64,000 nucleotides of DNA from assembly GCA_036365515.1 (NCBI GenBank), contig CM070877.1, forward strand, positions 5,217,001 through 5,281,000. The letters run 5' to 3'. Below, piece by piece: positions 45,327 through 56,825 of the stretch. A program made the translations under genes and the position numbers. The notes beneath the pieces are model-generated. The model made no database searches and was not told the DNA's origin. It worked only from the letters and a program-made list of their open reading frames with translations. The DNA is from Torymus aiolomorphi. Its lineage: Eukaryota; Arthropoda; Insecta; Hymenoptera; Torymidae. The stretch's first letter is position 1. Every line of letters starts with the position of its first letter.

Positions 45327-45830
45327 TTATAGCTTAACATTTTTAAGATAATCTTCATCTAAAATTCTTTGCAAAGAGCCTAATGCCTGTTCAAATTGAC
45401 TTGTAGAGGCCTGAAATTTAGTTACAGTTTCTTGTAAAACTAATTCGCTTTTCAGAAGCTGTTTGTTGGTATCAGTTAACTCTTCTACAGCATTTGTAAC
45501 TGTAGTGTTCAATAAATCTCGAATATCTCTGTCAAGAGCTTTGTTACACTCTCGCAGTTTCTTATGGAGCAAACTGTTGTATTTAACACAACTTTTCTCA
45601 CTCCTACGATGCCTTACATCTGTGTAACTACAAGAGGCTGGATCGATTCCATAAGTCACACTGCTCACACTATTATTATCATCATCAGATTCTCTTGCTT
45701 CTCCTTGAATCATGGTTCCACAAGAATTAGAGGCCAGTAATACGGGGAATGAAATTCCAGTTCTGACGGCGATAGACTCATCGTCAGATTCTGGAGCTTC
45801 TCCAGAAATGATCACAGCTTTTGCCTCCAT
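45327..45830 (-). CDS. BLOC1S3: BLOC-1 subunit 3 homologue
   Basis: 167 residues in one exon. BLOC-1 is an eight-subunit cytosolic complex that sorts cargo to lysosome-related organelles; in insects, loss of subunits lightens eye pigment. The N-terminal half carries two short acidic motifs, SGEAPESDDES and QGEARESDDD, matching the repeated GEA-x-E-T/S-D motif of vertebrate BLOC1S3. The C-terminal half (about residues 80-165) is a heptad-rich helix (KYNSLLHKKLRECNKALDRD and on), as in the other subunits. The assignment rests on the motif pair plus coiled coil and length (human about 202). It is tail to tail with WDR83, 400 bp apart. A TTTATT at 45020-45025 may be its poly(A) signal. Confidence 0.78.
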   Translation of the reverse strand: MEAKAVIISGEAPESDDESIAVRTGISFPVLLASNSCGTMIQGEARESDDDNNSVSSVTYGIDPASCSYTDVRHRRSEKSCVKYNSLLHKKLRECNKALDRDIRDLLNTTVTNAVEELTDTNKQLLKSELVLQETVTKFQASTSQFEQALGSLQRILDEDYLKNVKL

Positions 45831-47047
45831 TTTAGGTTTTATTTGTAACTACTAAATTAATTCTATTAAAATTATATTCCATAAGTCGTTAAATTAATGA
45901 TACAAAAAACATACATACGTAAATGACTCCTTTCTATTGATTTAGTACATTTTCATCTTGTGATTGATAAAAAATGCTTAATAATTTGATAATTTATTAA
46001 TAAATTACATGACAATATATATGCTGCGAAAAATAATGTTTTTGTACTTTAATTTCAAATAACACACAATTACGATCTAAAACGAGCGAATGAATCGAAA
46101 CTACGTGGTATAATAATAGCGAAAACAGTGCAAGGTTGAACTAGGTATAGTCCGTACTCTTACACAGTAACGTGATACGTCACTGTTCTGCTGACGGTCA
46201 CAATGTCCGGGAGATAAATTTTAAATCTCCGATAAAATCATTAAACATGCGCGATTAATAAGCACTCTTCGTCAGATACATACAAAACGAGCAGCCAGCT
46301 ATTTAAGTTATAACGAAATTTTTTAGCTTTACCGTCAGATAAAAAATAAGATGGCGATCATCTCGTCCGAACACTTTCTCCAGCTATAATCATCTTGGAC
46401 ACTTGACATAGATACGTACCCTTGATAAGGCTTTCAAGGTTGCTTTACACTACTTTCGTTCGACCCGTATCGTATCTGCATAAATCTACATTTATCCAAA
46501 AGTGACCTTCGACTTCTTCGAAATCAAGAAGTGTTGCACAAGCAATTTTAAGAAAAACCTATAAAAAAATCTATCTAAAAATACAGAAAGGAGCTCAAGA
46601 TAGAGAGGAACCACTTTAGAAATCGAATTAACTTCACATAGTCGTCAAAAAGATGACGAGATAACTGGCATAATTACCCATTTCATACACGCTACAAGAT
46701 AAGCTGACGCGGTCATTTCGTGGCGCGTCTAACCTCTCTGTCTCCTCCTTTTCAATAGTAGTCAGTAATCACCGTGTCAGCTTACTTATTCTATAATCTA
46801 CACACACACACATAAACCACACACTCGCTCTTTTGGAAAAACACAGGGAGCGAGGGAGCGCGCGGCGTATATGTGGCACTCTACCCGCGGACGCCTTCCG
46901 CGTGCTGCAGAAGAATTATAGCAGTCATGCGTCGGCGGCGTGCTGGAGGCGACGACGACGGAGGCGACGTCCCCGCGTGAAACTGCGTACAGGTGTAGCC
47001 GTTGGAAATTGCCACTGATATAGTGAAGGATAAACAAGGGAAGAAGC
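45831..47047. other. Intergenic region between BLOC1S3 and PREB
   Basis: The two genes are divergent with about 1.2 kb between start codons. The right half (46680-47000) is GC-richer, with CGGCGGCG runs and a short CA tract at about 46800. It probably holds the PREB promoter and 5' untranslated region. Open frames here (46798-47178 minus and others) are low-complexity and not supported. Confidence 0.5.
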
Positions 47048-50022
47048 ATGTCGTGGAGGCGCAGAAAAGACGGCCTCCTGGCCAAAGTCAACTTTCCCCC
47101 GTACACGTTGCAGATGCTCACCAGCAGGCACGTCCTCGTTGGTGGCGGCGGTGGTTCCTCCAGGACGGGTGTCGCCAATGGTTTTGTACGTGATTCCAGT
47201 TTTATTGGGGGTGGTGGATGTATGTGTCTGTGGGTGATGGATGAGGGCTACATCCTGGTTGAGGGACAGTACTGTTAAATGACAGGATCTTGGTTGTTGG
47301 GTTGACGGAGATTGGAGTTTTGGAGCTTTTTTATTTGTGCTCAAATTGTAAGGGGTAATAGAAATTTTAAGAAAATTTTGAGTGATACTTTCATTTTTAT
47401 TACTACTCAAAAGTTATTTTACTGTAAAGATATATGAATTAAAAAATCAAATGACTATGTGCTTGGTATGTTAGTAATAACAAAATAAGTATATAACTAC
47501 TTTATAGAAGCACTAACAATTCCATTCTAATTTTTTCTTTTTTATTCTTTTTATTTATTTTTAACGATGAATAATAGTTAATGATAAGAAGAAAGTAAAA
47601 TGCTTGAGAGTGAATGTAAAGAATAAATACCAAAAGTATCAATTCAACAGTAGTATGATTCCTTTTTTGTTCACTCAGTAACACTATTTTGTTACATAAA
47701 ATTATTTTGAAGATACTTAAATACAAATAAAATGTAATAATTTAAATAGGTAGTTCCTATACACAAAGCAGGTGAAAAAACTAATATATCTAATTATAAG
47801 TTTTAATTTATGTTTTTACACCAGCCTATATACAGGTAACTGTGTTTACCTCTATAGGATTACTTTATATAAATAATCTGGTTAAATAAAAAAATAAAAT
47901 CCAAGATAATGCTACTCCAGATTGTTTGATTGCACTTTCCAATCTATCTATAGCTAATAAACTTTATTTGCTTACAGAAAACGAGAAAATGTAATTGCAG
48001 AACATTACTTGAGTCTTGATAATTCAACCGTACATTAAAGTTTTTAAGATTAAAATTTTTTTTAAACAAGCATTTTTTATTAGATTAATGAAAATTATAT
48101 AATCTTTATTAGAAACTCAAAATTTTTTCATTTATGACAGATACACTTTATATAATATCTAGTTACCTGTATATAATGATCTAAGCTTCTGTAATTCAAT
48201 TTTTACCACTTATCAAATCATGAAGTACAGTTCAATTTTGTTGTCATGTTATTTGTTTGCTTAATACAAAATAATAATAATAATATTACAGAAATGAAAA
48301 AAATGTATCAGAGAACAAATGAACTAATTATCTTTTATTTATTTTAGGAAATATTTGAGCTGTCTCACGATGGAACCCAGTTTGTTGCTGAGGAAGTCAC
48401 AAGACACGAAACTGGACCCAATGTTGTGATGAACAGTGCAACGTTCAATGACAAAAAGCGAATGTGGCTAGTTGCTGGTCAAGAGAGCCACTGTCAATTG
48501 TACAATATACATGCTAATGTGGTGGTCGTGGAGAATGGTGAAATTCCAAAAAACACAGGTTTTCCGACTAGGGAGGAGCTCAGACAGAGGAGGAAAAGCA
48601 AAGAGAAGGAGGAGATCCCTGCAAAGAGGGAAAACATTGAGGAAATCAAGAGTGACGAATCAAAGGCGAAGCATAAAAAGCTGCAGCTTGTCATCAAGCC
48701 TGCTGACAGCATACAAACAGACTTTGGGTAAATCAAACCATTACTCATTTCAATGTTCAATGTTCACGTTTCATGAATTAAAAGACCTAATCGATTAATT
48801 TTATCCTTGCAGAACTGCACAACCTGTACAAAGAGTCGTTAGAATAAGTCGAACGGGCAACGTGATGGCTACAGGCGGTACAGACGGCCGTGTGCGTCTC
48901 TGGCACTTCCCGCAAATGAAGCAGATGCACGACCTCGCGACGCACAGCAAGGAGATCGACGACATCGACTTCTGCTCGAAGGGCAAGCAGCTGGCCACCG
49001 TAGCCAAGGATGGCAAGCTCGTCATCTGGAACGTAACGAACGGCACGAAGATCAAGGAGCTCACCTGGAGTCCCTCGTCCGAAGCCAAGTCCGTGTTCAA
49101 GCGCTGCCGCTATCGTCGCACCGTCGCCGACACGCCGCCCAGTAGCCCACAGCAGTTCCTCTTCACCCTGTCAAACTCGCTTCCGACGCGCGACAGACGG
49201 AACAAAGCGGCGCACTATGGTTTCCTGCAGCTCTGGAACGTGGAGCTCGGCCAGGTCGAGAAACTGGTCACGTACACGGAGACCCTGTCCGAGCTAGCCG
49301 TCTCGGACGATGGGAAATTCGTCGCGGTGGGCACCATGTCCTCCGGCACTGTAGATATGTTCATAGCATTCAGCCTGCAGCGCGTGCTGCACGTGCCCGG
49401 CGCGCACAACATGTTCATCACCAGCCTTGAATTCTTGCCCACGCTGTTGGACGGACCAGCGATCACGAGCAACGCCGAGGCAGCCGTCCTCAGCTGTTCC
49501 GTCGACAACAAGATCTGCATACACAGCATACCGTACAGACGTGAGTTCTGGTTGAGAGTTTTGTGTAGGAATAGTATATCCAATATTTATTTTTGAAAAT
49601 GCTGAAATTCGGAAAGAGAGGTTTTTTTCCTTGAAAAGAATTGTTTTTATTCTTATTTTTACTTATATAATACTTTTTCAATCGGGAAATCAATCAATGT
49701 TTTCAGGATTGATTCAATCCAATTTAACCTATGTTAGAAGGGCCTGACATTAGATTGAAAAAATCTAATTTCAAAGTGTTAACTTGAAATGCAAAAAATC
49801 TAGATTTAATTATGATTTTTCTATGCTTATCAATTACAAGCAGTAGATAACAATTCCTATAGTTACTTAAGATATTTTTGCAATAACCGTTCTTCTTATC
49901 ATATCTTTATAATAATTTATTATTTTTCTGTTTCAGGCGCATTGCCATTCTGGCTGTTCTTCATCTTCATAATTCTAAGCATATGCGGTGCATTTATACT
50001 CTGCAGTTACATGGGCATTTGA
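47048..50022 (+). CDS. PREB: PREB / Sec12, Sar1 exchange factor
   Basis: An ER membrane protein that activates the GTPase Sar1 to start COPII coat assembly. Exons: 47048-47185, 48348-48727, 48813-49540 and 49937-50022; GT-AG introns with matching phases give 443 residues (human 417). The N-terminus has VNFPPYTLQML and HVLVGGGGGSSRTGVANGF, the family hallmark containing the Sar1-contacting loop. A charged insert (REELRQRRKSKEKEE) sits between early blades. Propeller blades follow with MATGGTDGRVRLWHFPQMK and LATVAKDGKLVIWNV. The last exon encodes one membrane segment, LPFWLFFIFIILSICGAFIL, with a short luminal tail. Exon 3 is far richer in GC than exon 2. The first intron is 1.16 kb. Confidence 0.95.
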
Positions 50023-51035
50023 CCAGAAACATTTGCAACTAACACTGTATCGAGCCGGAAATTTGTACATTACAATTACGACATGTTAGGATCGTAAATT
50101 TCACAGTGATGTGTACAATTCGAAAATGAAGAAAAGAAACTATAGGAAAAGCAATCGAGGGAGATGTAAAACAAATCAGTTTTTTAGATACGACAGTTAT
50201 AGCAATTGTTCTTTGTTCTGCACAATAAGATTAGAAATGGCGTTGTAAAGTCAAAGAAAGAAAAGCGATGAAGAAATGGTGTTGAAGTCTTAAATTAATT
50301 ATTATATTTCTGTATACATATTTTTGTGAAGTACTAATGTTCAATGATATTTGTTTAATAGGTGAAGTTGATGGTTTATTAAATTATTGTAAATGATATT
50401 GTTTTTGTGCATAAGATGTGTCTCTTTATTATTATTTTTATTATCATTATTATAATTATTATTTTTGAAAGACATTGTAAGCCTTATATACTATATACAT
50501 ATATTTCAAACCGACGAGTAGCTTTTAAGTTTTATAACGAATCAATCTTATTTTTTAAATCATCACATTATGGAAGATTAAACAGTTCACCGATGAGCTC
50601 TGAAAACATGAAAATTCGTTGTTCTTCATTCGAGTGGCCCCACAGTCGTGCCAACCTACTTTTCCCGCCTCAGTCATAATCATAATATACACATAACAAT
50701 TTTTTCTTATACAATGTATAACAAGCTCATAATATCTAGTAGATAAAAAATAACGCTTGCGTTACATCCGAAACTAACAGCTATCAAAAGAAAAACGAAA
50801 TCCATGATTATTGCGAAAACGTTCCAGTATATAGCACATGCGCGCGGTGCAAGACCTTGCAAATGACTTTCAATTTTGAGCCCGCGCGACGCGAGCATCT
50901 CAGATAAACATGTACTGGTCGGTTGTCATCTCGTACCCTCCTATACATATACGTTGCCACTCATCCCACTCTCGGTCTCTCACCGAATATATAACGAGCA
51001 CCTATGATATCTTTTTGCGCGCACGTACTTTATAA
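50023..51035. other. PREB 3' region and ETHE1 upstream region
   Basis: No further gene is seen. The first 400 bp probably form the PREB 3' untranslated region; ATTAAA near 50375 could be its poly(A) signal. Open frames at 50407-50679 and 50707-50898 look spurious. A CG-richer stretch at 50820-51030 precedes ETHE1. Confidence 0.45.
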
Positions 51036-53459
51036 ATGTTCCTCGCGTCCAAACTGTCGGTGCAACTATCCGCGACGATGGCGCGGCATTGTGCAACTGT
51101 TACAAAGGGCGTGAGCATATCGGCGGACTTTCTGTTTAGGCAGGTAGGCCCTTTTTTTGTTTTTCTTTGGTTTCGGAGCGCAAGGTGTTTGTTTTGGTTT
51201 GTGGGATAGGTAAGAGATCAGCTGTTCGCAGCCGCAAAGGTAATAAGGGTTGGAATTTTGACAAGTGCGTGTATGTACATAAGGATTGGAGAAATTTTAA
51301 AAATGATTGGTGAATTATTGAGACTGAAAAGAGTCGCTTATCTTGATTTTGGCATAGGAGGTTAGTTTGTTGTCCTTTCAGTTCGGGGAGATATAAGTAA
51401 ATAATCTTTTTTATCAGCAATTGATAATTTTTGGTGCGAAAAACAAAGTTGCTCCAAAATATTCAGAACTATACTGAGGTAATTCGTAAGTTTTGTGATC
51501 ATTTGAATCTTACATTTCGCCTATCTGACTAGATATTTTTTTGTTTATAAAAGATTTAGCTTTTATAATTTGTTATGTGAAAAGATCTATACAAATTTAA
51601 TTGTTTTCCGTAACTAAAAAGATCGAAATTTCTTTTGGAGGCACCACTTCTGAACTTGCTTTTTATATTTGTTCATAATATCATAATATATTATACTTAT
51701 GATTATATATTATAATACATATGAGAAAAGTATTCAACTATTAAAAAAATGAAAAAGAAAATATAACATACTATAACTTCAAAATACATGAAATAAAAAA
51801 ATCACAGTGTACCTCAAAATAATACTTTTGATAACGTCAAGTTTACGAAAATTCCTATATAAACTGACGAACAATAATTGATTTTACAATGCAATAACTC
51901 GACAGCTCTTTTATTACAACACACGAAATTCCGTGTAAAATTCATAAGAGAAGAGACCTTACATTATCTCTCGCAACTTCCGTAGTTCTTCGATCCCAAG
52001 TCCTCGACGTACACCTACCTGTTGGCGGACGTGAGCAACAAAGAGTCGGTGCTGATCGATCCGGTGATAGAATGGGCCGAACGAGACTGCAAGGCCATAG
52101 AAGAGCTCGGCTTGGTCCTGAAATATGCCAGTAAGATATTATATAATTTTAGGGTATATATACTTATATCTTTTTAATGTCGACGAATCGAATTACATTA
52201 TTGAATAAAAAAAAAATCTCATAACTATAGTCAAAAAATGTTTTGACCTATGAACATCCTTGAAAAATAATCTGTTTTTTTTACTTATGTTCACACTTTT
52301 TTAATAACTTTTCATAGATTTTCATAAAACATGTTTCTCACGTATCAAATCTCTATACTACAATCGAATTCATCCGCGCAGTGAACACGCACATGCATGC
52401 GGACCACATAACCGGTACCGGGAAACTGAAAAAGCTCCTGCCTGGCTGTAAATCCGCGATATCGAAGGCGAGCGAGGCGCAGGCGGACCTGCACCTGAAT
52501 CCCGACGACGAGGTGATGTTCGGCAGGCACAAGCTCAAGTGTCACCCGACGCCCGGGCACACAGCTGGTGAGGTTTAGCCCTTTTTCTTTTGCTTTATTG
52601 TTGCGAAAGTAAGTAGGTAATCTATTCGGTTTATTTTTTTTTTCTTTTCTTGGATAGGGTGTATGACGTACGTATGCGAAGAGCAGGGAGTGGCGTTCAC
52701 CGGCGATACGTTGCTGATACGGGGCTGCGGGAGGACTGATTTTCAGGTATGTATGCTGTGGAGAATCTTTTTATTTATAAATAAGTATTACATTAACTTT
52801 GTTGAAAAGATTTATCCAAATTGATATTTTCGACAAAGTGGTGATTTCTTATGGAAATACGTTGTTGTGGTAGAATAGAAAGGCTTTGTTGCTGGAAAAT
52901 CAGCTGAAATGACGTATATCCTCTTTGTCTAAAAAATACGGTTACATTTTTTTATAAAGTTCAAAAAGAAATTAAATAGGAGTCCCCAGATCTTGCTACC
53001 ACAAATCTAAATATATACATTTCTGATCAACCCCTGACTGTATCCACTACTTCCAGGGCGGTTCGGCGGAAACTCTGTACAAATCCGTGCACTCGGTGAT
53101 CTTTGCTCTCCCCGAAAACTTCAAGCTGTATCCGGCACACGACTACAACGGGCGCACGGTCACGACCGTCGCCGAGGAGAAGGCATACAATCCGAGGCTC
53201 ACCAAGTCCCTCGACGAGTTTGTCAAGATCATGGATAACCTGAACCTGCCATATCCAAAGATGATAGGTATAATGGGGAATTTGGGGAGAGGGGGGATGG
53301 GGATTATATTATTGACCAAAATTTAAAGTCATTGTTTAATAAAGATTGTGGATGGAATTTATTTGTAATAAATAAAAATAATTTTTCCTTTTTTTCTCAG
53401 ACAAAGCCGTTCCAGCGAACAAAGTATGCGGCCTGTACGAAGTCGAAGAAACCAAGTAA
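51036..53459 (+). CDS. ETHE1: ETHE1, mitochondrial persulfide dioxygenase
   Basis: An iron-dependent enzyme of the mitochondrial matrix that oxidises glutathione persulfide to sulfite in hydrogen-sulfide breakdown. Exons: 51036-51143, 51986-52130, 52382-52567, 52658-52746, 53057-53267 and 53401-53459, all GT-AG with matching phases, 265 residues (human 254). The N-terminus ([20 protein letters not shown]) looks like a mitochondrial presequence; a second Met at residue 15 is an alternative start. The core is a metallo-beta-lactamase fold: YTYLLAD, LIDPV, the metal motif THMHADH (residues about 87-93), PTPGHTAG with a His iron ligand, [17 protein letters not shown] with the Asp ligand, and PAHDYNGR. 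No key residue is missing. Confidence 0.95.
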
Positions 53460-53607
53460 GTCAGATACCATGGAAGAAGATGTTCATATTGTCTACGGTA
53501 GAGAATAATTTATAACTCTTTTAATGTTGGCTGTTGTACATAGACTTTACCTTATTTTTTATATCGAAATGTATTGCATAACAGTATGAGATTTTTAAGA
53601 ATAAGCA

Positions 53608-53613
53608 AATAAA
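53608..53613 (+). terminator. Poly(A) signal of ETHE1
   Basis: AATAAA about 150 bp after the stop codon. Confidence 0.6.
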
Positions 53614-53639
53614 AGAAAACACAATGAGCATTAATTTTT

Positions 53640-56600
53640 GATTCATTATTATTTTATAAATTTTGAATACATTACGGTTGGTTCTATATTTATAGATAAT
53701 ATCTCGTCAATAAAAATAATACATTTTCGCATTTTCAACAGGAATTTTGACAAATTTTCTTCACCTTATAAACGATACAAAAACACCGGTATTCGTCGAC
53801 TGGCAATCTTATTAGAAAAAAGAAACAAATTCTCATCGTTAATCGAAAAAAAAACCATGGCCAATTTGCAAAATAAAAACATGTTTGTATGAATCAGAAT
53901 GGGTAAAAGACGGCTAACAAATCGATCAGTCGCAGAAACGCATTTAGTAAAAAGATAGGTAACTCTGCACGGTAAGTTACGCGTTGAGGTATAAGTTATT
54001 CATTCGCGGTACACAGTATATAATTACTATGAGAAGTCTCACGTCGTTCGAATTGCTTGAAAAATACACATATCATGTATATAATATCTACGTATATAGA
54101 ATATATTAAAAAATATATATACGTTTCTCGTTTTAAGCACAACTGGTTAGATTGTATACGATAATATATTTACGTTGCTTTGAGTTTGTCATTCTCACCG
54201 TTATTATCTTTCTGAGGTAAAAAAGAAAATCGTGAGAATGGTACAATAGGTATATAGGCTTTTTCTTTCTTTAAGGCACGTGTGCACGGAAATATCCCGA
54301 CTCGCGTTACGTCGAGTCGTACCTTTTCACTAGAACTGTACTATATGCATTGGTGATTAAGTTATGGCATCTATTGTTCAGAGATACACGACCGTTTGTA
54401 AAACAAGTAATGTACGTACATTCTTACAGAGTTTCATGATGAGTCATGCATCTCCAATGCGAAAGGTTAAAAACTATCCGCAGGCACAATATATATAATA
54501 TACTTTCACATCTGTCTTATAATTTAAACATGTACATATATAGATAGATATCAACGTCGCATAATTTTTCTCTGTAATAATAATAACAAAAAAAGAGAAA
54601 AAGAAAATGTGCTCTATATATAAAATGTATATCAAATGTCCTGCGCTCCTCTACTGTATAATAACATCATACACATTATTATGCGGTACACGCGTTTTTC
54701 TTTTTGCGCTTGCGCGCACTTATAGCGAACGTGTGTTATAACAGTGATTAAATATCTTAGGATGAGCGAAAATTGTAAAGCACTTCAGAGTAACAACTAT
54801 ATATATAAGAGAAAAAAATATCCTTGCGGTATTCGCCTGCGAAGTAACGCGGTTTGATAAAGCTCTTCTTAATCTTAAACGTAAAAAAAATATGATCGAC
54901 ACCTCCTCGTACATAATAATAACTTCGTATATAAATTAATAATGTATAGCTGTGTAAAAAAAATCGTAATTTAATAATATATTTATAATAATATAATAAT
55001 AATATATATAATATATATAATATGCTTAGACTTTAAATCCTTAAAAACCGTCGAAACTGCAGAACAATGGCAGTCCGATGCCGCTTTTCGCGTATTTTCA
55101 CTTTTCCTTTTTTTTTATATTAAGACTTCGAGAATGTCATAGTGGTCACACGTCGGGGAAAAACATCTACTTCTTTTCCCCGCGACCACGTCAGTATATA
55201 GAAGAAAAAGAGAAACAAACAGGAATGTCTGAGAGAATATTGCGCTCGTATCTGCAGCTTCTAGCGTATTACACGTATAAGAGAAGAATGCAACGCGCAT
55301 GGCTCTCATCTCCGCGTGCGAAGGAAGAGAGTAAGAGAGAGAAAGAAGAGAAGCGACGAGGAAGACGAGACGCTCGAGGCTCTCGAGGAAGAGGAGGACG
55401 ACAGGCGCGTGCGGCCAATTGGCTTCGTTCGGACGGCGTCGAGAGGGTTCTCGCGTTATATGCGGTTGAGTATTTTGAGTACAATTTTTTTTTATGAAAA
55501 TCATAATAAAGTTTACGTACTTAAATAAGAGTCTTGAGTAACTGTTAAATTTAATGGTACTAAATAGATATTTCGTTTAAGAATTTACTTATCGAATTTA
55601 CTTGTATTCAATGAAATTTTTAATATTATTTGTAAAATATTATCAAAGTGTGTTGACAAAAAAAGAGACATGTCACTTTCTAGGTATACACCAGTAAATT
55701 TGCGTAAATTATGTACCACTACATTCACTTTAAGAATTTTCTAGCACCATTCAAACAAACATTTACTTAAACTCTAGCGAATTCAATTCAGCATAAAAAA
55801 ACAGGTGTATTGCTTAAACACAGATAAAAATTGAATAGTGGATACAACATATTGGACGTATAAAAAAAAAGATAATCATCACTATATCTTCCATCATAAG
55901 CCCACTCACTGGGTAACTATGCAGAGTTTAAAGATGCCTTATCCCGCGACGCCTCTTCCCTATGTCTATGTGTGCGTATGTGTGCATATCTGCGCTCGTC
56001 TCCCCCCGTCGACCGTGGAATGAGAACGTCTCTTCCCCGCGCTGAGGAAGAGATTCGGATTTGATTACCAAGTACTCAATCGTGCACAGCTCGTGTATAT
56101 ATGCATACACATACATCACGGAAGCATATACGTACATTTGTTATCAATAGGTTTACCGGTTAATTACGCGTGATTCTTGGCTCGTAGGTCTGTGTGCGTG
56201 CATGTGGATATATACGCGAATGTGCACGAGTTATCAAACAGAGTTTTGCAAACTCGCACGCGAGTAATAAAGTTCTTATACTCTTCGCACGCGCAACTAC
56301 AACCTAGTAGAGTGTTTTTCGCCCTCGCACGCTCGCAAAACTTTGCTATTGGATTTTGATTGTAAGGCCTTCGATAGTCTTCGGGCTTTCCGTTTGATAC
56401 GTTTTATCGACAAATATTGCTTGATAAGATTATAATATCTTCGAATGAGTTGAAACTTAATATTACTTTTAAAGAAAAATGCCCATTTGTAAAACCTTGG
56501 AAGTTTAGGTTATTTCTTAAAATATAAATTAATTAAATATCTCCATCCACATTTAGACATCTAGACTTACTGATAATATTTTTCAAATCTTATTTTTAGC

Positions 56601-56825
56601 TGCGTTCACGAAAAATTATACAATGTATACAGTTTCGAATAACCTTGTAAAAGTACACTTAAATCTTCCAGGTTCTTTTTAGGTTTCTATTGATTTTCCA
56701 ATACGTCGTGTATATCCACTTATCCCCAATCGACCAACGCATCAACCTGAAAGCCCCGTAATACCCTAACGAGCTCTTCCAGAGTTTAGACCATTCACTC
56801 TAAACACAGAAGAGTCGCATGGACT
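53640..56825. other. Gene-free region, probably in part ATF3 3' untranslated
   Basis: No supported coding sequence. Contains a TA/AAT-rich stretch (54950-55025), a purine-rich stretch (55320-55400) whose 139-codon open frame is low-complexity, and CA/GTGTGC-rich patches near 55970-56230. Since ATF3 ends at 56826 on the minus strand, the nearest part is probably its 3' untranslated region. Confidence 0.4.

Noticed and set aside
46798..47410. Proline/arginine-rich minus-strand frames upstream of and over PREB exon 1
   Set aside because: They overlap the well-supported PREB exon on the opposite strand and have no domain.
55078..55504. 139-codon plus and 129-codon minus overlapping frames
   Set aside because: Purine-rich low-complexity sequence downstream of ATF3; no homology recognised and no coding signature.
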